Source: Castellaniella sp049671645 (GTDB lineage Bacteria > Pseudomonadota > Gammaproteobacteria > Burkholderiales > Burkholderiaceae_B). From it: a DNA stretch of 64,000 bases. Numbering within the stretch: the first letter of the stretch is position 1; the number at the start of each line of letters is the position of its first letter. The translations under genes and the position numbers were made by a program. The DNA lies in NCBI RefSeq assembly GCF_049671645.1, contig NZ_JBATVG010000015.1, positions 1 to 64,000 on the forward strand, given 5' to 3'. The notes under the pieces were generated by a model. That model did no database searches, had not been told where the DNA came from, and saw only the letters and a list, made by a program, of their open reading frames with translations. Of the stretch, positions 8,345 through 16,647 are shown one piece after another.

Positions 8345-9162
8345 ACAAGCCGCGTCACCCTTCGGATCGTCCTCTGCGGATCAGCCGCAGCCCGGTGCGC
8401 AGTTCCACGCTGGGGCCGGGCTATTCCGTGGCCAACAGCAATACCCGCATCCTGGGGCCGCACAGCCAGACGCCCGCGCGAGGCGGCGCCTCGCTGGCGT
8501 CGGCGCTTCCGGCCAACCTGGGGCTGAATTCCGATCGTCTGCGCACCGAGATGGTGCGTCGCCTGCGCGAACAGGGCATCACCGACGACCGGGTGCTCGC
8601 GGCCATGCAGACGGTTCCCCGCCACGACTTCGTCGACCAGGGGCTGGCCAGTCGCGCCTACGAAGACGCGGCCTTGCCGATCGGTTATGGGCAGACGATT
8701 TCGCAGCCCTGGGTGGTGGCCTATATGCTGGCCGTCATGTGCGCGGGCAGGGATCCCCAACGGGTGCTGGAGATCGGCGCCGGCTGCGGCTATCAGGCGG
8801 CAGTGCTGGCGCAGTTCGTGCCCGAGGTCTATGCGGTCGAACGCATCCGCGGGCTCTACGATCAGGCGCGCTTGAATCTGTCCCAGGGGCGCTCACGGGG
8901 CCGTGTGCGCCTGTCGTTTGGCGATGGTATGCAGGGGCTGGAGCACCGGGCGCCCTTCGATGGCATTGTCGTGGCGGCTGCGGGCGTTAAAATCCCTGAA
9001 GTCCTGCTGCATCAGCTGGCTATCGGTGCGCGTCTGATCGCCCCCGAAGGCGCGACGCACCAGAGACTTATTCTCTTCGAACGCACCGGTCCTTCTTCCT
9101 GGCATCGGGTGGAACTCGAAGATGTCCGATTCGTACCGCTGCGTCCTGGCACGCAGACCTAA
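8341..9162 (+). CDS. pcm: Protein-L-isoaspartate O-methyltransferase
   Basis: Pcm repairs isomerised Asp/Asn residues in aged proteins using S-adenosylmethionine. The 273-residue protein has the substrate/SAM motifs GQTISQPWVVAYML and VLEIGAGCGYQAAVLA (motif I), and ends with the usual LEDVRFVPL region. It carries about 60 residues of low-complexity, basic/Ser-rich sequence ahead of the catalytic domain (which starts near LNSDRLRTEMVRRL), so it is longer than the roughly 210-residue E. coli enzyme. The ATG at 8341 overlaps the surE stop (ATGA), which argues for translational coupling and supports the extended start. Confidence 0.95.
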   Translation: MNKPRHPSDRPLRISRSPVRSSTLGPGYSVANSNTRILGPHSQTPARGGASLASALPANLGLNSDRLRTEMVRRLREQGITDDRVLAAMQTVPRHDFVDQGLASRAYEDAALPIGYGQTISQPWVVAYMLAVMCAGRDPQRVLEIGAGCGYQAAVLAQFVPEVYAVERIRGLYDQARLNLSQGRSRGRVRLSFGDGMQGLEHRAPFDGIVVAAAGVKIPEVLLHQLAIGARLIAPEGATHQRLILFERTGPSSWHRVELEDVRFVPLRPGTQT

Positions 9163-9175
9163 GTAGGAGAACCAT

Positions 9176-10015
9176 ATGCTCGATGGGACGCTGGTGACAG
9201 ATGCTCCGTTCACCCAACCGACGCGCACCGGGCGCATGATGCTTTTGGCCGCTGTTCTGTCGGCCGTGGCCTTGGCCGGCTGCGCCTCGCGCTCGCAGCG
9301 GGCGCCGGTTGCCGATCATTCCAATGCCGCGTCGTCATCCGGGACGCAGGCGGCCGCGCGCGGCACATACGTGGTGCGGGCGGGCGATACGCTCTACAAG
9401 ATCGCCCAGAGCCATGGCATGGAACCTTCGCGCCTCGCGCAACTGAACAATATCTCCGACCCGACGCAACTGGCCATCGGCCAGGTCTTGCGCCTGGATG
9501 GCGGCACGGCCATGCCGTCGGGCTCGTCCACCGCGGTGGCCACGCCTGTGCAAACCAAGCCGGCCGGCGGCACGACATCTCCGGCGGCGGAGCCGGCCGC
9601 CACGCCCGCTGCTCCGGTGGAAACGTCGGCCTCCCGCGCCAGTGACGCCGGCCTGGTGTCCTGGGGCTGGCCCGCCGACGGCAAGATCATCCAGGGGTTC
9701 AACGGCAACACCAAAGGCATCGACATCGAGGGCGCCATCGGGGCGCCGGTGACGGCGGCTGCGGCAGGCAAGGTCATGTACGCCGGCAACGGGGTCCGGG
9801 GGCTGGGCAATCTGATCCTGCTGGGCCATAGCGATGGCTTCATCACAGCGTATGCGCATAACCAGTCCTTGCTGGTCAAGACCGGTGAAACCGTCAAGAA
9901 AGGCGCCAAGATCGCCACGATCGGCCAGTCCGACACGACGTCGCCGCGCCTGCACTTCGAGATCCGTCGCCGGGGCACGCCGGTCAACCCCCTGTCCTAT
10001 CTGCCCGCCCGATGA
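9176..10015 (+). CDS. nlpD: Murein hydrolase activator NlpD (LysM plus degenerate LytM/M23 lipoprotein)
   Basis: NlpD is an outer-membrane lipoprotein that switches on AmiC-type amidases for daughter-cell separation. The 279-residue protein has a lipobox LAGC (Cys36), a LysM domain (about 62-106, starting TYVVRAGDTLYKIAQ), a Pro/Ala/Thr-rich linker, and a C-terminal M23 domain (about 170-279). The metal ligands of active LytM enzymes are lost: the first motif reads KGIDIEG with no His, and the HxH motif reads RLHFE. It therefore should activate amidases rather than cut peptidoglycan itself. It starts 13 bases after pcm. In many proteobacteria rpoS follows; here it does not. Confidence 0.95.
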   Translation: MLDGTLVTDAPFTQPTRTGRMMLLAAVLSAVALAGCASRSQRAPVADHSNAASSSGTQAAARGTYVVRAGDTLYKIAQSHGMEPSRLAQLNNISDPTQLAIGQVLRLDGGTAMPSGSSTAVATPVQTKPAGGTTSPAAEPAATPAAPVETSASRASDAGLVSWGWPADGKIIQGFNGNTKGIDIEGAIGAPVTAAAAGKVMYAGNGVRGLGNLILLGHSDGFITAYAHNQSLLVKTGETVKKGAKIATIGQSDTTSPRLHFEIRRRGTPVNPLSYLPAR

Positions 10016-10791
10016 TACCCACCCTGGTCTTTGACCTGGAAACCATTCCAGACGCGGACGGGCTGCGGCGCCTGAATCCCCAGTGGGCCGATCTGCCCGA
10101 CGCCGAGCTGATCGAGTCCGCGCTGGCCGCGAGGCGAGAGACGCACGGCAACGATTTCCTGCCCCTGCACCTGCAGCAGGTCGCGGTGATCGGTTGCGCC
10201 TTTCGCGACGATCAGGGGTTTCGCGTGCGCACCATCGGCCAGGCCGATGACCCGGAATCCACGCTGATCGCGGGTTTTTTCAAGACGATCGGGCATTACA
10301 CGCCCACGCTGGTCAGCTGGAACGGGTCCGGGTTCGATCTGCCGGTGCTGCATTACCGCAGCCTGATCCATGGCGTGGCGGCCCCGCGCTACTGGGACAC
10401 CGGGGAGGACGACCGCGATTTCCGTTTCAACAACTACCTGAACCGCTACCATACGCGCCACGTCGATCTGATGGACGTGCTGGCGAAATTCAATGGCCGC
10501 GCCAATGCGCCCTTGGATCAGTTGGCCAAGCTGTGCGGCTTTCCCGGCAAGCTGGACATGGATGGCGGCCAGGTCTGGCAGGCCTGGCATGCCGGCGACC
10601 GCGACCACGTGCGCAACTACTGCGAAACCGACGTGGTCAACACCTGGCTGGTCTATTGCCGCTACCGCCTGATCAAGGGCGATCTGGACGCCACGGCCTA
10701 TGCCGCCGAACTCGACCTGGTGCGCAACACCCTGGCCGCCATCGACGCCCCGCACTGGAAGGAATTCCTTTCCGCCTGGAATCATGCCTGA
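10012..10791 (+). CDS. PolB-like 3'-5' exonuclease (DEDDy superfamily)
   Basis: This is a predicted stand-alone exonuclease resembling the proofreading domain of family B DNA polymerases (Pfam DNA_pol_B_exo2 type). The 259 residues contain the DEDD acid motifs in order: FDLETIPD at the N-terminus (Exo I, Asp and Glu), SWNGSGFDLPVL near residue 105 (Exo II), and the YxxxD form of Exo III in NYCETDVVNTW near residue 205. No polymerase domain follows. It overlaps the nlpD stop by 4 bases (ATGA), and its own end overlaps rlmD by 8 bases, so it is translated as part of the surE operon. The biological substrate is not established for this family. Confidence 0.85.
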   Translation: MIPTLVFDLETIPDADGLRRLNPQWADLPDAELIESALAARRETHGNDFLPLHLQQVAVIGCAFRDDQGFRVRTIGQADDPESTLIAGFFKTIGHYTPTLVSWNGSGFDLPVLHYRSLIHGVAAPRYWDTGEDDRDFRFNNYLNRYHTRHVDLMDVLAKFNGRANAPLDQLAKLCGFPGKLDMDGGQVWQAWHAGDRDHVRNYCETDVVNTWLVYCRYRLIKGDLDATAYAAELDLVRNTLAAIDAPHWKEFLSAWNHA

Positions 10792-12106
10792 ACCCATTGT
10801 GTACCCCCTGGATATCGAGTCGCTGGATCTGGAGGGGCAGGGGATCGCCCATCACGAAGGCAAGGTCATCTTCGTGGAGGGCGCCTTGCCCGGCGAACGG
10901 GTCCTGGCCCGCGTGAAGCGGCGCAAACCCTCCTACGACAAGGCCAAGGTCGAGCGCGTCCTGCGGCCCTCGTCGCAACGCACGCGGCCCCCGTGCCCGC
11001 ATTTCGGCGTCTGCGGAGGCTGCGCCATGCAGCACCTGGAACCCGCCGCGCAGATGGCCGTCAAGCAGCGTTCCCTGGAAGATGCGCTTGAACACATCGG
11101 CAAGGTCCGGCCGCAGCAGATCCTGCCGGCGCTGCAGGGGCCGACCGCAGGCTACCGACATCGCGCTCGCCTGTCCGTGCGGCTGGTGCACAAGAAAGGC
11201 GGCGTGCTGGTCGGTTTTCGCGAGCGCGCCAGCAGCTACGTGGCCGACATGCAGTCCTGCCTGGTGCTGCCGCCGCATGTGTCGGCCCTGCTGATGCCCT
11301 TGCGCGAGCTGATCGGCGGCCTGTCGCGGCCCGAACGCATGCCGCAGATCGAAGTGGCGGTGGGCGACGAGGCCACCGTCTTTTGCCTGCGGCACCTGGA
11401 ACCGTTGACGCCCGACGATCTGGATCGCCTGCGCGATTTCGGCAACCGGCACCGCATTGACTGGTGGCTGCAGCCCAAGGGGCCGGAAACCGCCCACCCC
11501 CTGGATCCGGCCCGAGTCGACGTGCTGGCCTACGCGCTGCCGGCGTACGGCCTGCGCATGCACTACAAGCCTGCCGATTTCACCCAGGTCAACCCGCATA
11601 TCAACCAGGTCCTGGTGGCGCGGGCGCTCAGTTTGCTGGACATCCAGCCGGACGACCGCGTGGCGGATCTGTTTTGCGGCCTGGGGAACTTCAGCCTGCC
11701 GCTGGCCACGCGCAGTCGCGCAGTCGTGGGCATCGAGGGCAGCGCGACTTTAGTGGCGCGCGCCCGCGAGGACGCCATCCGCCAGGGGCTGGCCGACAAG
11801 GCGGAATTCACCGAACTCAATCTGTTCGAGGTCGACACCGGCTGGTTGCGCGGCCTGGGCCATTTCGACCGCATGCTGATCGACCCCCCGCGCGAGGGCG
11901 CCCTGGCCGTGGCGCAGGCCCTGGCCGAACTGGCTCCGGACGAGCGGCCGCGTCGTGTCGTGTACGTCTCCTGTAATCCCGCCACCCTGGCGCGCGATGC
12001 CGGGATGCTGTGCCATGTGGGCGGATGGACGCTGAGGGCCGCGGGCGCGGTCAATATGTTCCCGCACACGGCGCACGTGGAATCGATCGCGGTATTCGAA
12101 CCCTGA
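10784..12106 (+). CDS. rlmD: 23S rRNA (uracil-1939-C5)-methyltransferase RlmD
   Basis: RlmD (formerly RumA) methylates U1939 of 23S rRNA using SAM. The 440-residue protein has an N-terminal TRAM RNA-binding domain (about 8-60), the four-cysteine [4Fe-4S] site in CPHFGVCGGCAMQHL (near 68-82) with a later Cys, and the SPOUT-unrelated RrmA-like methyltransferase core ending with the nucleophile Cys in SCNPATLARD and the DPPREG motif. The ATG at 10784 is chosen because the next residues (PEPIVYPLDIESLDLEGQG) are the start of the TRAM strand. It overlaps the exonuclease gene by 8 bases. Confidence 0.96.
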   Translation: MPEPIVYPLDIESLDLEGQGIAHHEGKVIFVEGALPGERVLARVKRRKPSYDKAKVERVLRPSSQRTRPPCPHFGVCGGCAMQHLEPAAQMAVKQRSLEDALEHIGKVRPQQILPALQGPTAGYRHRARLSVRLVHKKGGVLVGFRERASSYVADMQSCLVLPPHVSALLMPLRELIGGLSRPERMPQIEVAVGDEATVFCLRHLEPLTPDDLDRLRDFGNRHRIDWWLQPKGPETAHPLDPARVDVLAYALPAYGLRMHYKPADFTQVNPHINQVLVARALSLLDIQPDDRVADLFCGLGNFSLPLATRSRAVVGIEGSATLVARAREDAIRQGLADKAEFTELNLFEVDTGWLRGLGHFDRMLIDPPREGALAVAQALAELAPDERPRRVVYVSCNPATLARDAGMLCHVGGWTLRAAGAVNMFPHTAHVESIAVFEP

Positions 12107-12116
12107 AGGAAGCAGC

Positions 12117-13334
12117 ATGAGCGACAGGAATTCCGTTCCGGATGCGAGCGGAAAGCGCGCCATCCCGCGCACCGTCTGGATGCTGGGCCTGGTCAGCCTG
12201 TTCATGGATCTTTCGTCGGAGCTGATCCACAGCCTGCTGCCGATCTTCCTGGTGTCGGGCCTGGGAGCCAGCGTGCTGACGGTGGGGGTGATCGAGGGCG
12301 TGGCCGAGGCCACCGCCATGATCGTCAAGGTCTTTTCGGGCGCCATCAGCGATTTCCTGGGCCGGCGCAAGGGCCTGCTGCTGGCGGGCTACGGCCTGGC
12401 CGCTCTCAGCAAGCCCCTGTTCCCTCTGGCGCAGACCGTGGACATGGTCTTCGCCGCCCGCTTCATCGACCGGATCGGCAAGGGCATCCGGGGCGCGCCG
12501 CGCGATGCCCTGGTGGCCGACGTCACGCCGCCGGCCATCCGCGGCGCGGCCTTCGGCTTGCGTCAGTCGATGGACACCGTGGGCGCGGTCCTGGGGCCGG
12601 GACTGGCGGTGATCCTGATGCTGGTCTTCACGGATATCCGTCATGTCCTGTGGTTCGGCGTGGTGCCGGGCATCGTCGCCATGGGGTTGCTGTTCTGGGG
12701 AGTGCGCGAGGCCAGGTCCGGGCCGGGCGAAACGAAACCGTTTCGTTCTCCCATCCGCTGGAGCGCGTCGCGCGATTTCGGCGCCGCCTATTGGCGGGTG
12801 GTGGCGATCGGCGCGGTATTCACGCTGGCGCGCTTCAGCGAGGCCTTCCTGATCCTGCGCGGAGAGGACATGGGCTTGAGCGCCGCCTGGGCGCCTGTCG
12901 TGCTGATCGTGATGTCGCTCTTCTTCACGCTGTCGGCCTATCCGGCCGGCTGGCTGTCGGACCGTGTGCCGCGCTCCGCCGTCCTGGCGGCTGGCCTGGG
13001 CCTGCTGGTGCTGGCGGATCTGGCATTGGCCGTCAAGAGCGGCGGCGTCTGGTCGCTGCTGGCCGGCGCGGCGCTGTGGGGGCTGCACATGGGATTCAGC
13101 CAGGGAATTCTGTCCGCCATGGTGGCGGATACGACGCCGGCGGGCATGAAGGGCACGGCCTTCGGCATCTTCAATCTGGCCAGCGGCGTATGCATGCTGC
13201 TGGCCAGCGTCCTGGCCGGCTGGCTGTGGCAGGTCTGGGGGCCGTCGGCGACCTTTCTGGCCGGAGCGGCGTTCGCGGCAGTGGCGCTGCTGGGGCTGGG
13301 TGTGCCGGCGGGGCGTCAGCGCAGCGACGGGTAG
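12117..13334 (+). CDS. MFS transporter (12-TM), function unknown
   Basis: This is a 405-residue inner-membrane permease of the major facilitator superfamily, with about 12 hydrophobic helices. It starts with PRTVWMLGLVSLFMDLSSEL; the inter-helix loop DFLGRRKGLLLAG is MFS motif A, and GKGIRGAPRDALVADVTPP lies in the helix 4-5 region. This last motif (a GKGIRGAPRDAL-like segment) is shared by a group of uncharacterised MFS proteins common in proteobacteria. It follows rlmD by only 10 bases, so it may be read from the same transcript. Substrate not known. Confidence 0.85.
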   Translation: MSDRNSVPDASGKRAIPRTVWMLGLVSLFMDLSSELIHSLLPIFLVSGLGASVLTVGVIEGVAEATAMIVKVFSGAISDFLGRRKGLLLAGYGLAALSKPLFPLAQTVDMVFAARFIDRIGKGIRGAPRDALVADVTPPAIRGAAFGLRQSMDTVGAVLGPGLAVILMLVFTDIRHVLWFGVVPGIVAMGLLFWGVREARSGPGETKPFRSPIRWSASRDFGAAYWRVVAIGAVFTLARFSEAFLILRGEDMGLSAAWAPVVLIVMSLFFTLSAYPAGWLSDRVPRSAVLAAGLGLLVLADLALAVKSGGVWSLLAGAALWGLHMGFSQGILSAMVADTTPAGMKGTAFGIFNLASGVCMLLASVLAGWLWQVWGPSATFLAGAAFAAVALLGLGVPAGRQRSDG

Positions 13335-13393
13335 CGGGCTTCATCCATGCATTCCCTTTAAAATGCGGCCTGATCCATTGCCCGCCCGCCGTC

Positions 13394-14131
13394 ATGCATC
13401 CCGTCGCCAATATTGCCGCCTACCTGTTCGTTTCCCTGGATGATCTGCCGGATCTGCGCGAGCGCATCATGGCCCGGATCCTGGCGCTGGACCTGAAAGG
13501 CACGGTGTTGCTGGCGCCGGAAGGCATCAACGTGTTTCTGGCGGGCGGCAAAGACGACATCGAGGCGTTCCTGGGCTGGCTGCGCGCGGATGCCCGCTTC
13601 GCGCCCTTGCAGGCCAAGTACAGCTATTCTAGGACCGTGCCGTTCCGGCGCGTGCGGGTGAAGATCAAGCGCGAGATCATCCGTATGAATCATCCGGCGA
13701 TCCGGCCTGAAGCAGGACGGGCGCCTGTCGTGGACGCACCGACGCTGGCGCGCTGGCTGGCGCAGGGCCAGGACGACGAAGGGCGCGAAGTCGTGATGCT
13801 GGACACGCGCAATGGTTTCGAGGTGGACGAGGGCACGTTCGCCCGTGCCATTGACTGGCGGCTGACGAAGTTTTCAGAGTTTCCCGCAGCGGTGCGGGAG
13901 CATCGCGCCGAACTGGCGGGCAAGACGGTGGTCAGCTTTTGCACCGGGGGCATCCGCTGCGAGAAAGCCGCGATTTTCATGGCTGAAGAAGGCATGGACC
14001 ATGTCTATCAGCTCGAGGGCGGCATCCTCAAATATTTCGAGGAAACCGGCGGCCCGGGGTTCGAGGGCCGCTGTTTCGTGTTCGACGAGCGTGAAGTGCT
14101 GGGGATGGACCTGGCCGTGCCAGCGGTTTAG
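13394..14131 (+). CDS. trhO: tRNA uridine(34) 5-hydroxylase TrhO (rhodanese-domain protein)
   Basis: TrhO (YceA) makes 5-hydroxyuridine at the wobble position of certain tRNAs with molecular oxygen. The 245-residue protein has an N-terminal acylphosphatase-like domain (YLFVSLDDLPDLRERI to LLAPEGINVFLAG) and a C-terminal rhodanese domain with the active cysteine in CTGGIRCEKAA. It is shorter than the E. coli protein (about 350 residues), lacking the C-terminal extension, as is common in beta-proteobacteria. The ATG at 13394 starts the conserved domain. An AT-rich element (TTTAAAAT) about 35 bases upstream could be its promoter. A strong shared terminator lies just downstream. Confidence 0.9.
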   Translation: MHPVANIAAYLFVSLDDLPDLRERIMARILALDLKGTVLLAPEGINVFLAGGKDDIEAFLGWLRADARFAPLQAKYSYSRTVPFRRVRVKIKREIIRMNHPAIRPEAGRAPVVDAPTLARWLAQGQDDEGREVVMLDTRNGFEVDEGTFARAIDWRLTKFSEFPAAVREHRAELAGKTVVSFCTGGIRCEKAAIFMAEEGMDHVYQLEGGILKYFEETGGPGFEGRCFVFDEREVLGMDLAVPAV

Positions 14132-14148
14132 TCCGGAGCGCAACAAGT

Positions 14149-14187
14149 AAAAACGCCGAGGCGGTTCTGAAGCCGTCCGGCGTTTTT
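14149..14187. terminator. Bidirectional intrinsic terminator between trhO and argH
   Basis: Inverted repeat AAAAACGCCG (14149-14158) and CGGCGTTTTT (14178-14187) encloses a loop that itself can pair (GGCGG with CCGTC, imperfect). Runs of A on one side and T on the other make it a terminator for both convergent genes. Confidence 0.85.
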
Positions 14188-14218
14188 CTTTGAAAGCGAA
14201 GGGTACGCTGTGCGCCGC

Positions 14219-15634
14219 TTACGCCTTCGTCTGGTCTAGCACCCGTTGCGCTTCGATGCGCACGCGCTCGGGCGCGGTGCCGCCGATGTGCTTGCGGGCG
14301 GCGACCGAGCCTTCCAGCGTCAGCACCTGGAAGACGTCGTCCTGGATGTCGGCGTGGAATCCGCGCAGTTCGTCCAGTGACAGGTCGGCCAGATCGCAGC
14401 CCCGCTGTTCGCAGGAACGCACCGCCAGCGCGACCGTTTCGTGGGCGTCGCGGAAGGGCACGCCGCGCTTGACCAGGTAGTCGGCCAGGTCGGTGGCGGT
14501 GGCGTAGCCCTGCAGGGCGGCGGCGCGCATGGCGTCGGCCTTGACGCGGATGCCGCCGATCATGTCGGCGAAGATCGTCAGCGTGTCGCGGATGGTGTCG
14601 GCGGTGTCGAACAGGCCTTCCTTGTCTTCCTGGTTGTCCTTGTTGTAGGCCAGGGGCTGGCCTTTCATCAGGGTCAGCAGGGCCACCAGGTGGCCATGGA
14701 CGCGGCCGGTCTTGCCACGGGCCAATTCGGGGACGTCGGGGTTCTTCTTCTGCGGCATGATGGAACTGCCGGTGCAGAAGCGGTCCGCCAGGTCGATGAA
14801 GCCGACGCGCGGGCTCATCCACAGGACCAGCTCTTCGGACAGGCGCGAGATGTGCGTCATGATCAAGGCCGCCGCCGCGCAGAACTCAATGGCGAAATCG
14901 CGGTCGGACACGGCGTCCAGGGAATTGCGGCAGACCTCGTCAAAGCCCAGGGTCTTGGCGACCCGTTCGCGGTCGATGGGGTAGCTGGTGCCCGCCAGCG
15001 CAGCCGCGCCCAGCGGCAGGCGGTTGGTGCGGCGGCGGCAGTCGGCCAGGCGTTCGGCGTCGCGGCCGAACATTTCGGCATAGGCCAGCAGGTGGTGGCC
15101 GAAGGTGACCGGCTGGGCGACCTGCAGGTGGGTGAAGCCCGGCAGGATGGTGTCGGCGTGTTCCAGCGCCAGCGTGGCCAGGCGGCCGCGCAGTTGGCCC
15201 AGCAGGTCGATGGCCAGGTCGATCTCGTGGCGCAGCCACAGGCGGATGTCCGTGGCGACCTGGTCGTTGCGCGAACGCCCGGTATGCAGGCGTTTTCCGG
15301 CGTCGCCGATCAGTTCGACCAGCCGTTTTTCGATGTTCAGGTGCACGTCTTCCAGGTCCAGCGACCACTGGAATTGCCCGGCCTGGATTTCCTGCAGGAT
15401 CTGCGCCATGCCGCGCTGGATGTCGGACAGGTCGGCCGCGCCGATGACGCCCACGGCCGCCAGCATGTCGGCGTGCGCCAGGGAACCCTGGATGTCGAAG
15501 GCGGCCATGCGCTGGTCGAAATTGACCGAAGCCGTGTAGCGCTTCACCAGATCGGAGACGGGTTCGGAGAACCGCGCCGACCAGGCCTGGGATTTGTTGT
15601 CGAATTGATTGTGTGCGGAAGGGGTATTGGACAT
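14219..15634 (-). CDS. argH: Argininosuccinate lyase
   Basis: ArgH cleaves argininosuccinate to arginine and fumarate, the last step of arginine synthesis. The 471-residue length matches the family. The fumarase/aspartase superfamily signature GSSIMPQKKNP (catalytic Ser and KKN loop) is present, along with TGRSRNDQVATD and TSYPIDRERVA. It is expressed alone: a strong terminator follows, and a TATAAT element on the minus strand (15649-15644) lies only about 10 bases before the ATG, suggesting a very short or absent leader. Confidence 0.97.
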   Translation of the reverse strand: MSNTPSAHNQFDNKSQAWSARFSEPVSDLVKRYTASVNFDQRMAAFDIQGSLAHADMLAAVGVIGAADLSDIQRGMAQILQEIQAGQFQWSLDLEDVHLNIEKRLVELIGDAGKRLHTGRSRNDQVATDIRLWLRHEIDLAIDLLGQLRGRLATLALEHADTILPGFTHLQVAQPVTFGHHLLAYAEMFGRDAERLADCRRRTNRLPLGAAALAGTSYPIDRERVAKTLGFDEVCRNSLDAVSDRDFAIEFCAAAALIMTHISRLSEELVLWMSPRVGFIDLADRFCTGSSIMPQKKNPDVPELARGKTGRVHGHLVALLTLMKGQPLAYNKDNQEDKEGLFDTADTIRDTLTIFADMIGGIRVKADAMRAAALQGYATATDLADYLVKRGVPFRDAHETVALAVRSCEQRGCDLADLSLDELRGFHADIQDDVFQVLTLEGSVAARKHIGGTAPERVRIEAQRVLDQTKA

Positions 15635-15702
15635 AGTGCGGAAATTATAAAGGAGGCGCGACCTGCGCTATATTAAAAGCTTTTCAGCGGAAACCGGAGA
15701 TC

Positions 15703-16056
15703 ATGGCGCAACCCGACATGAAGCAGATCACAGCCATCGTCAAGCCTTTCAAGCTCGATGAAGTGCGCGAGGCCTTGTCCGAGCTGGGGGTGAACGGCCT
15801 GACCGTCACCGAGGTCAAGGGCTTTGGGCGGCAGAAAGGCCATACGGAACTGTATCGCGGCGCCGAATACGTCGTCGATTTTCTGCCCAAGATCCGCATC
15901 GACGTGGTGGTGGCTGCGGATCAGACCGACGGCGTCATCGAGGCCATCGTCCGCGCGGCCCGCACCGGCAAGATCGGCGATGGCAAGATCTTCGTCACAC
16001 CGGTCGAGCAGGCCATCCGCATCCGTACCGGGGAAACCGGCGTCGAGGCCCTGTAG
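15703..16056 (+). CDS. glnB: Nitrogen regulatory protein PII
   Basis: PII senses 2-oxoglutarate, ATP and ADP and controls glutamine synthetase adenylylation, NtrB or AmtB. The sequence MKQITAIVKPFKLDEVREAL, the T-loop with the uridylylated Tyr51 equivalent (GAEYVVDFLPK), and the C-terminal RIRTGETGVEAL are typical. The first ATG (15703) gives 117 residues and has GGAG 4 bases upstream. The canonical 112-residue form would start at 15718 (MKQIT), so the extra MAQPD may or may not be translated. GlnB versus GlnK cannot be decided. No amtB neighbour is present, which favours GlnB. The 3' end overlaps convergent ubiC by 62 bases. Confidence 0.93.
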   Translation: MAQPDMKQITAIVKPFKLDEVREALSELGVNGLTVTEVKGFGRQKGHTELYRGAEYVVDFLPKIRIDVVVAADQTDGVIEAIVRAARTGKIGDGKIFVTPVEQAIRIRTGETGVEAL

Positions 16057-16603
16057 CGCCCGGCCGGGCGGCCAGCGCCCAGAATTCAGGCAGGAAATAT
16101 TCCGCTACCAGCAGTGGCGCGCCTTGGCGCATAAAGACTGAATGGCGGGCCTCGATCGCGCATCCGGCCCGAGGCGTCGCCCATGGACCGTCGGCCCGGC
16201 GGGTCAGCAGGCGGCCGAAGCGAAACGCGCTGCGACGAATCCGCGCATCCTGATACAGTATGTCGGCCAACGGCCGGCGGCCCAGGCCGCGCATGGCTTT
16301 CCATGCTCCCTGACTGGCCAGCCAGGGCGTGAAGCTGCAGGCTTGCACGCAGGGGCGGCCATCGATCGTCATCAGGATTTCACGCCACCAGACAGCCGCG
16401 CCCGGCGGCAGGCCCGCTTCCGCCGCCCAGATGGGGGGCAGGGCGGCGACGGTTTCGCGGCGCACAAACAGGCGGACTTCTCCCAGCGCGCGCAGGCCCA
16501 CCGTCAGCGCCCCGGGCTGGCATAGCCAGGCGCGCTGCAGGCCGTCCAGGCTGGGGGCCGGGTGATTGCGCCACAGGGGCGCGCTGGCGGTTTGCGGAGT
16601 CAT
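15995..16603 (-). CDS. ubiC: Chorismate pyruvate-lyase UbiC
   Basis: UbiC converts chorismate to 4-hydroxybenzoate and pyruvate, the first committed step of ubiquinone synthesis. The 202 residues show the expected landmarks: LFVRRETVAALPP, WWREILMTIDGRPCVQACS (equivalent of the catalytic Arg region), RRPLADIL, and LLVAEYFLPEF with the catalytic Glu. The last 20 residues (Arg/Pro/Gly-rich) are encoded inside the 3' end of glnB on the opposite strand, and may be a chance extension caused by lost stop codons. ubiA is not adjacent. It is divergent from rluF with an 18-44 base gap. Confidence 0.85.
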   Translation of the reverse strand: MTPQTASAPLWRNHPAPSLDGLQRAWLCQPGALTVGLRALGEVRLFVRRETVAALPPIWAAEAGLPPGAAVWWREILMTIDGRPCVQACSFTPWLASQGAWKAMRGLGRRPLADILYQDARIRRSAFRFGRLLTRRADGPWATPRAGCAIEARHSVFMRQGAPLLVAEYFLPEFWALAARPGATGPRRRFPRYGCGWPARPV

Positions 16604-16647
16604 CGGGGCGACACGATAGCATGGCGGACGCTACAATGCGCTCCATC

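Noticed and set aside
16621..16647. A longer RluF starting at 16621
   Set aside because: The first nine residues (MADATMRSI) precede the S4 domain, and a -10-like TACAAT lies within them, so they are probably not translated.
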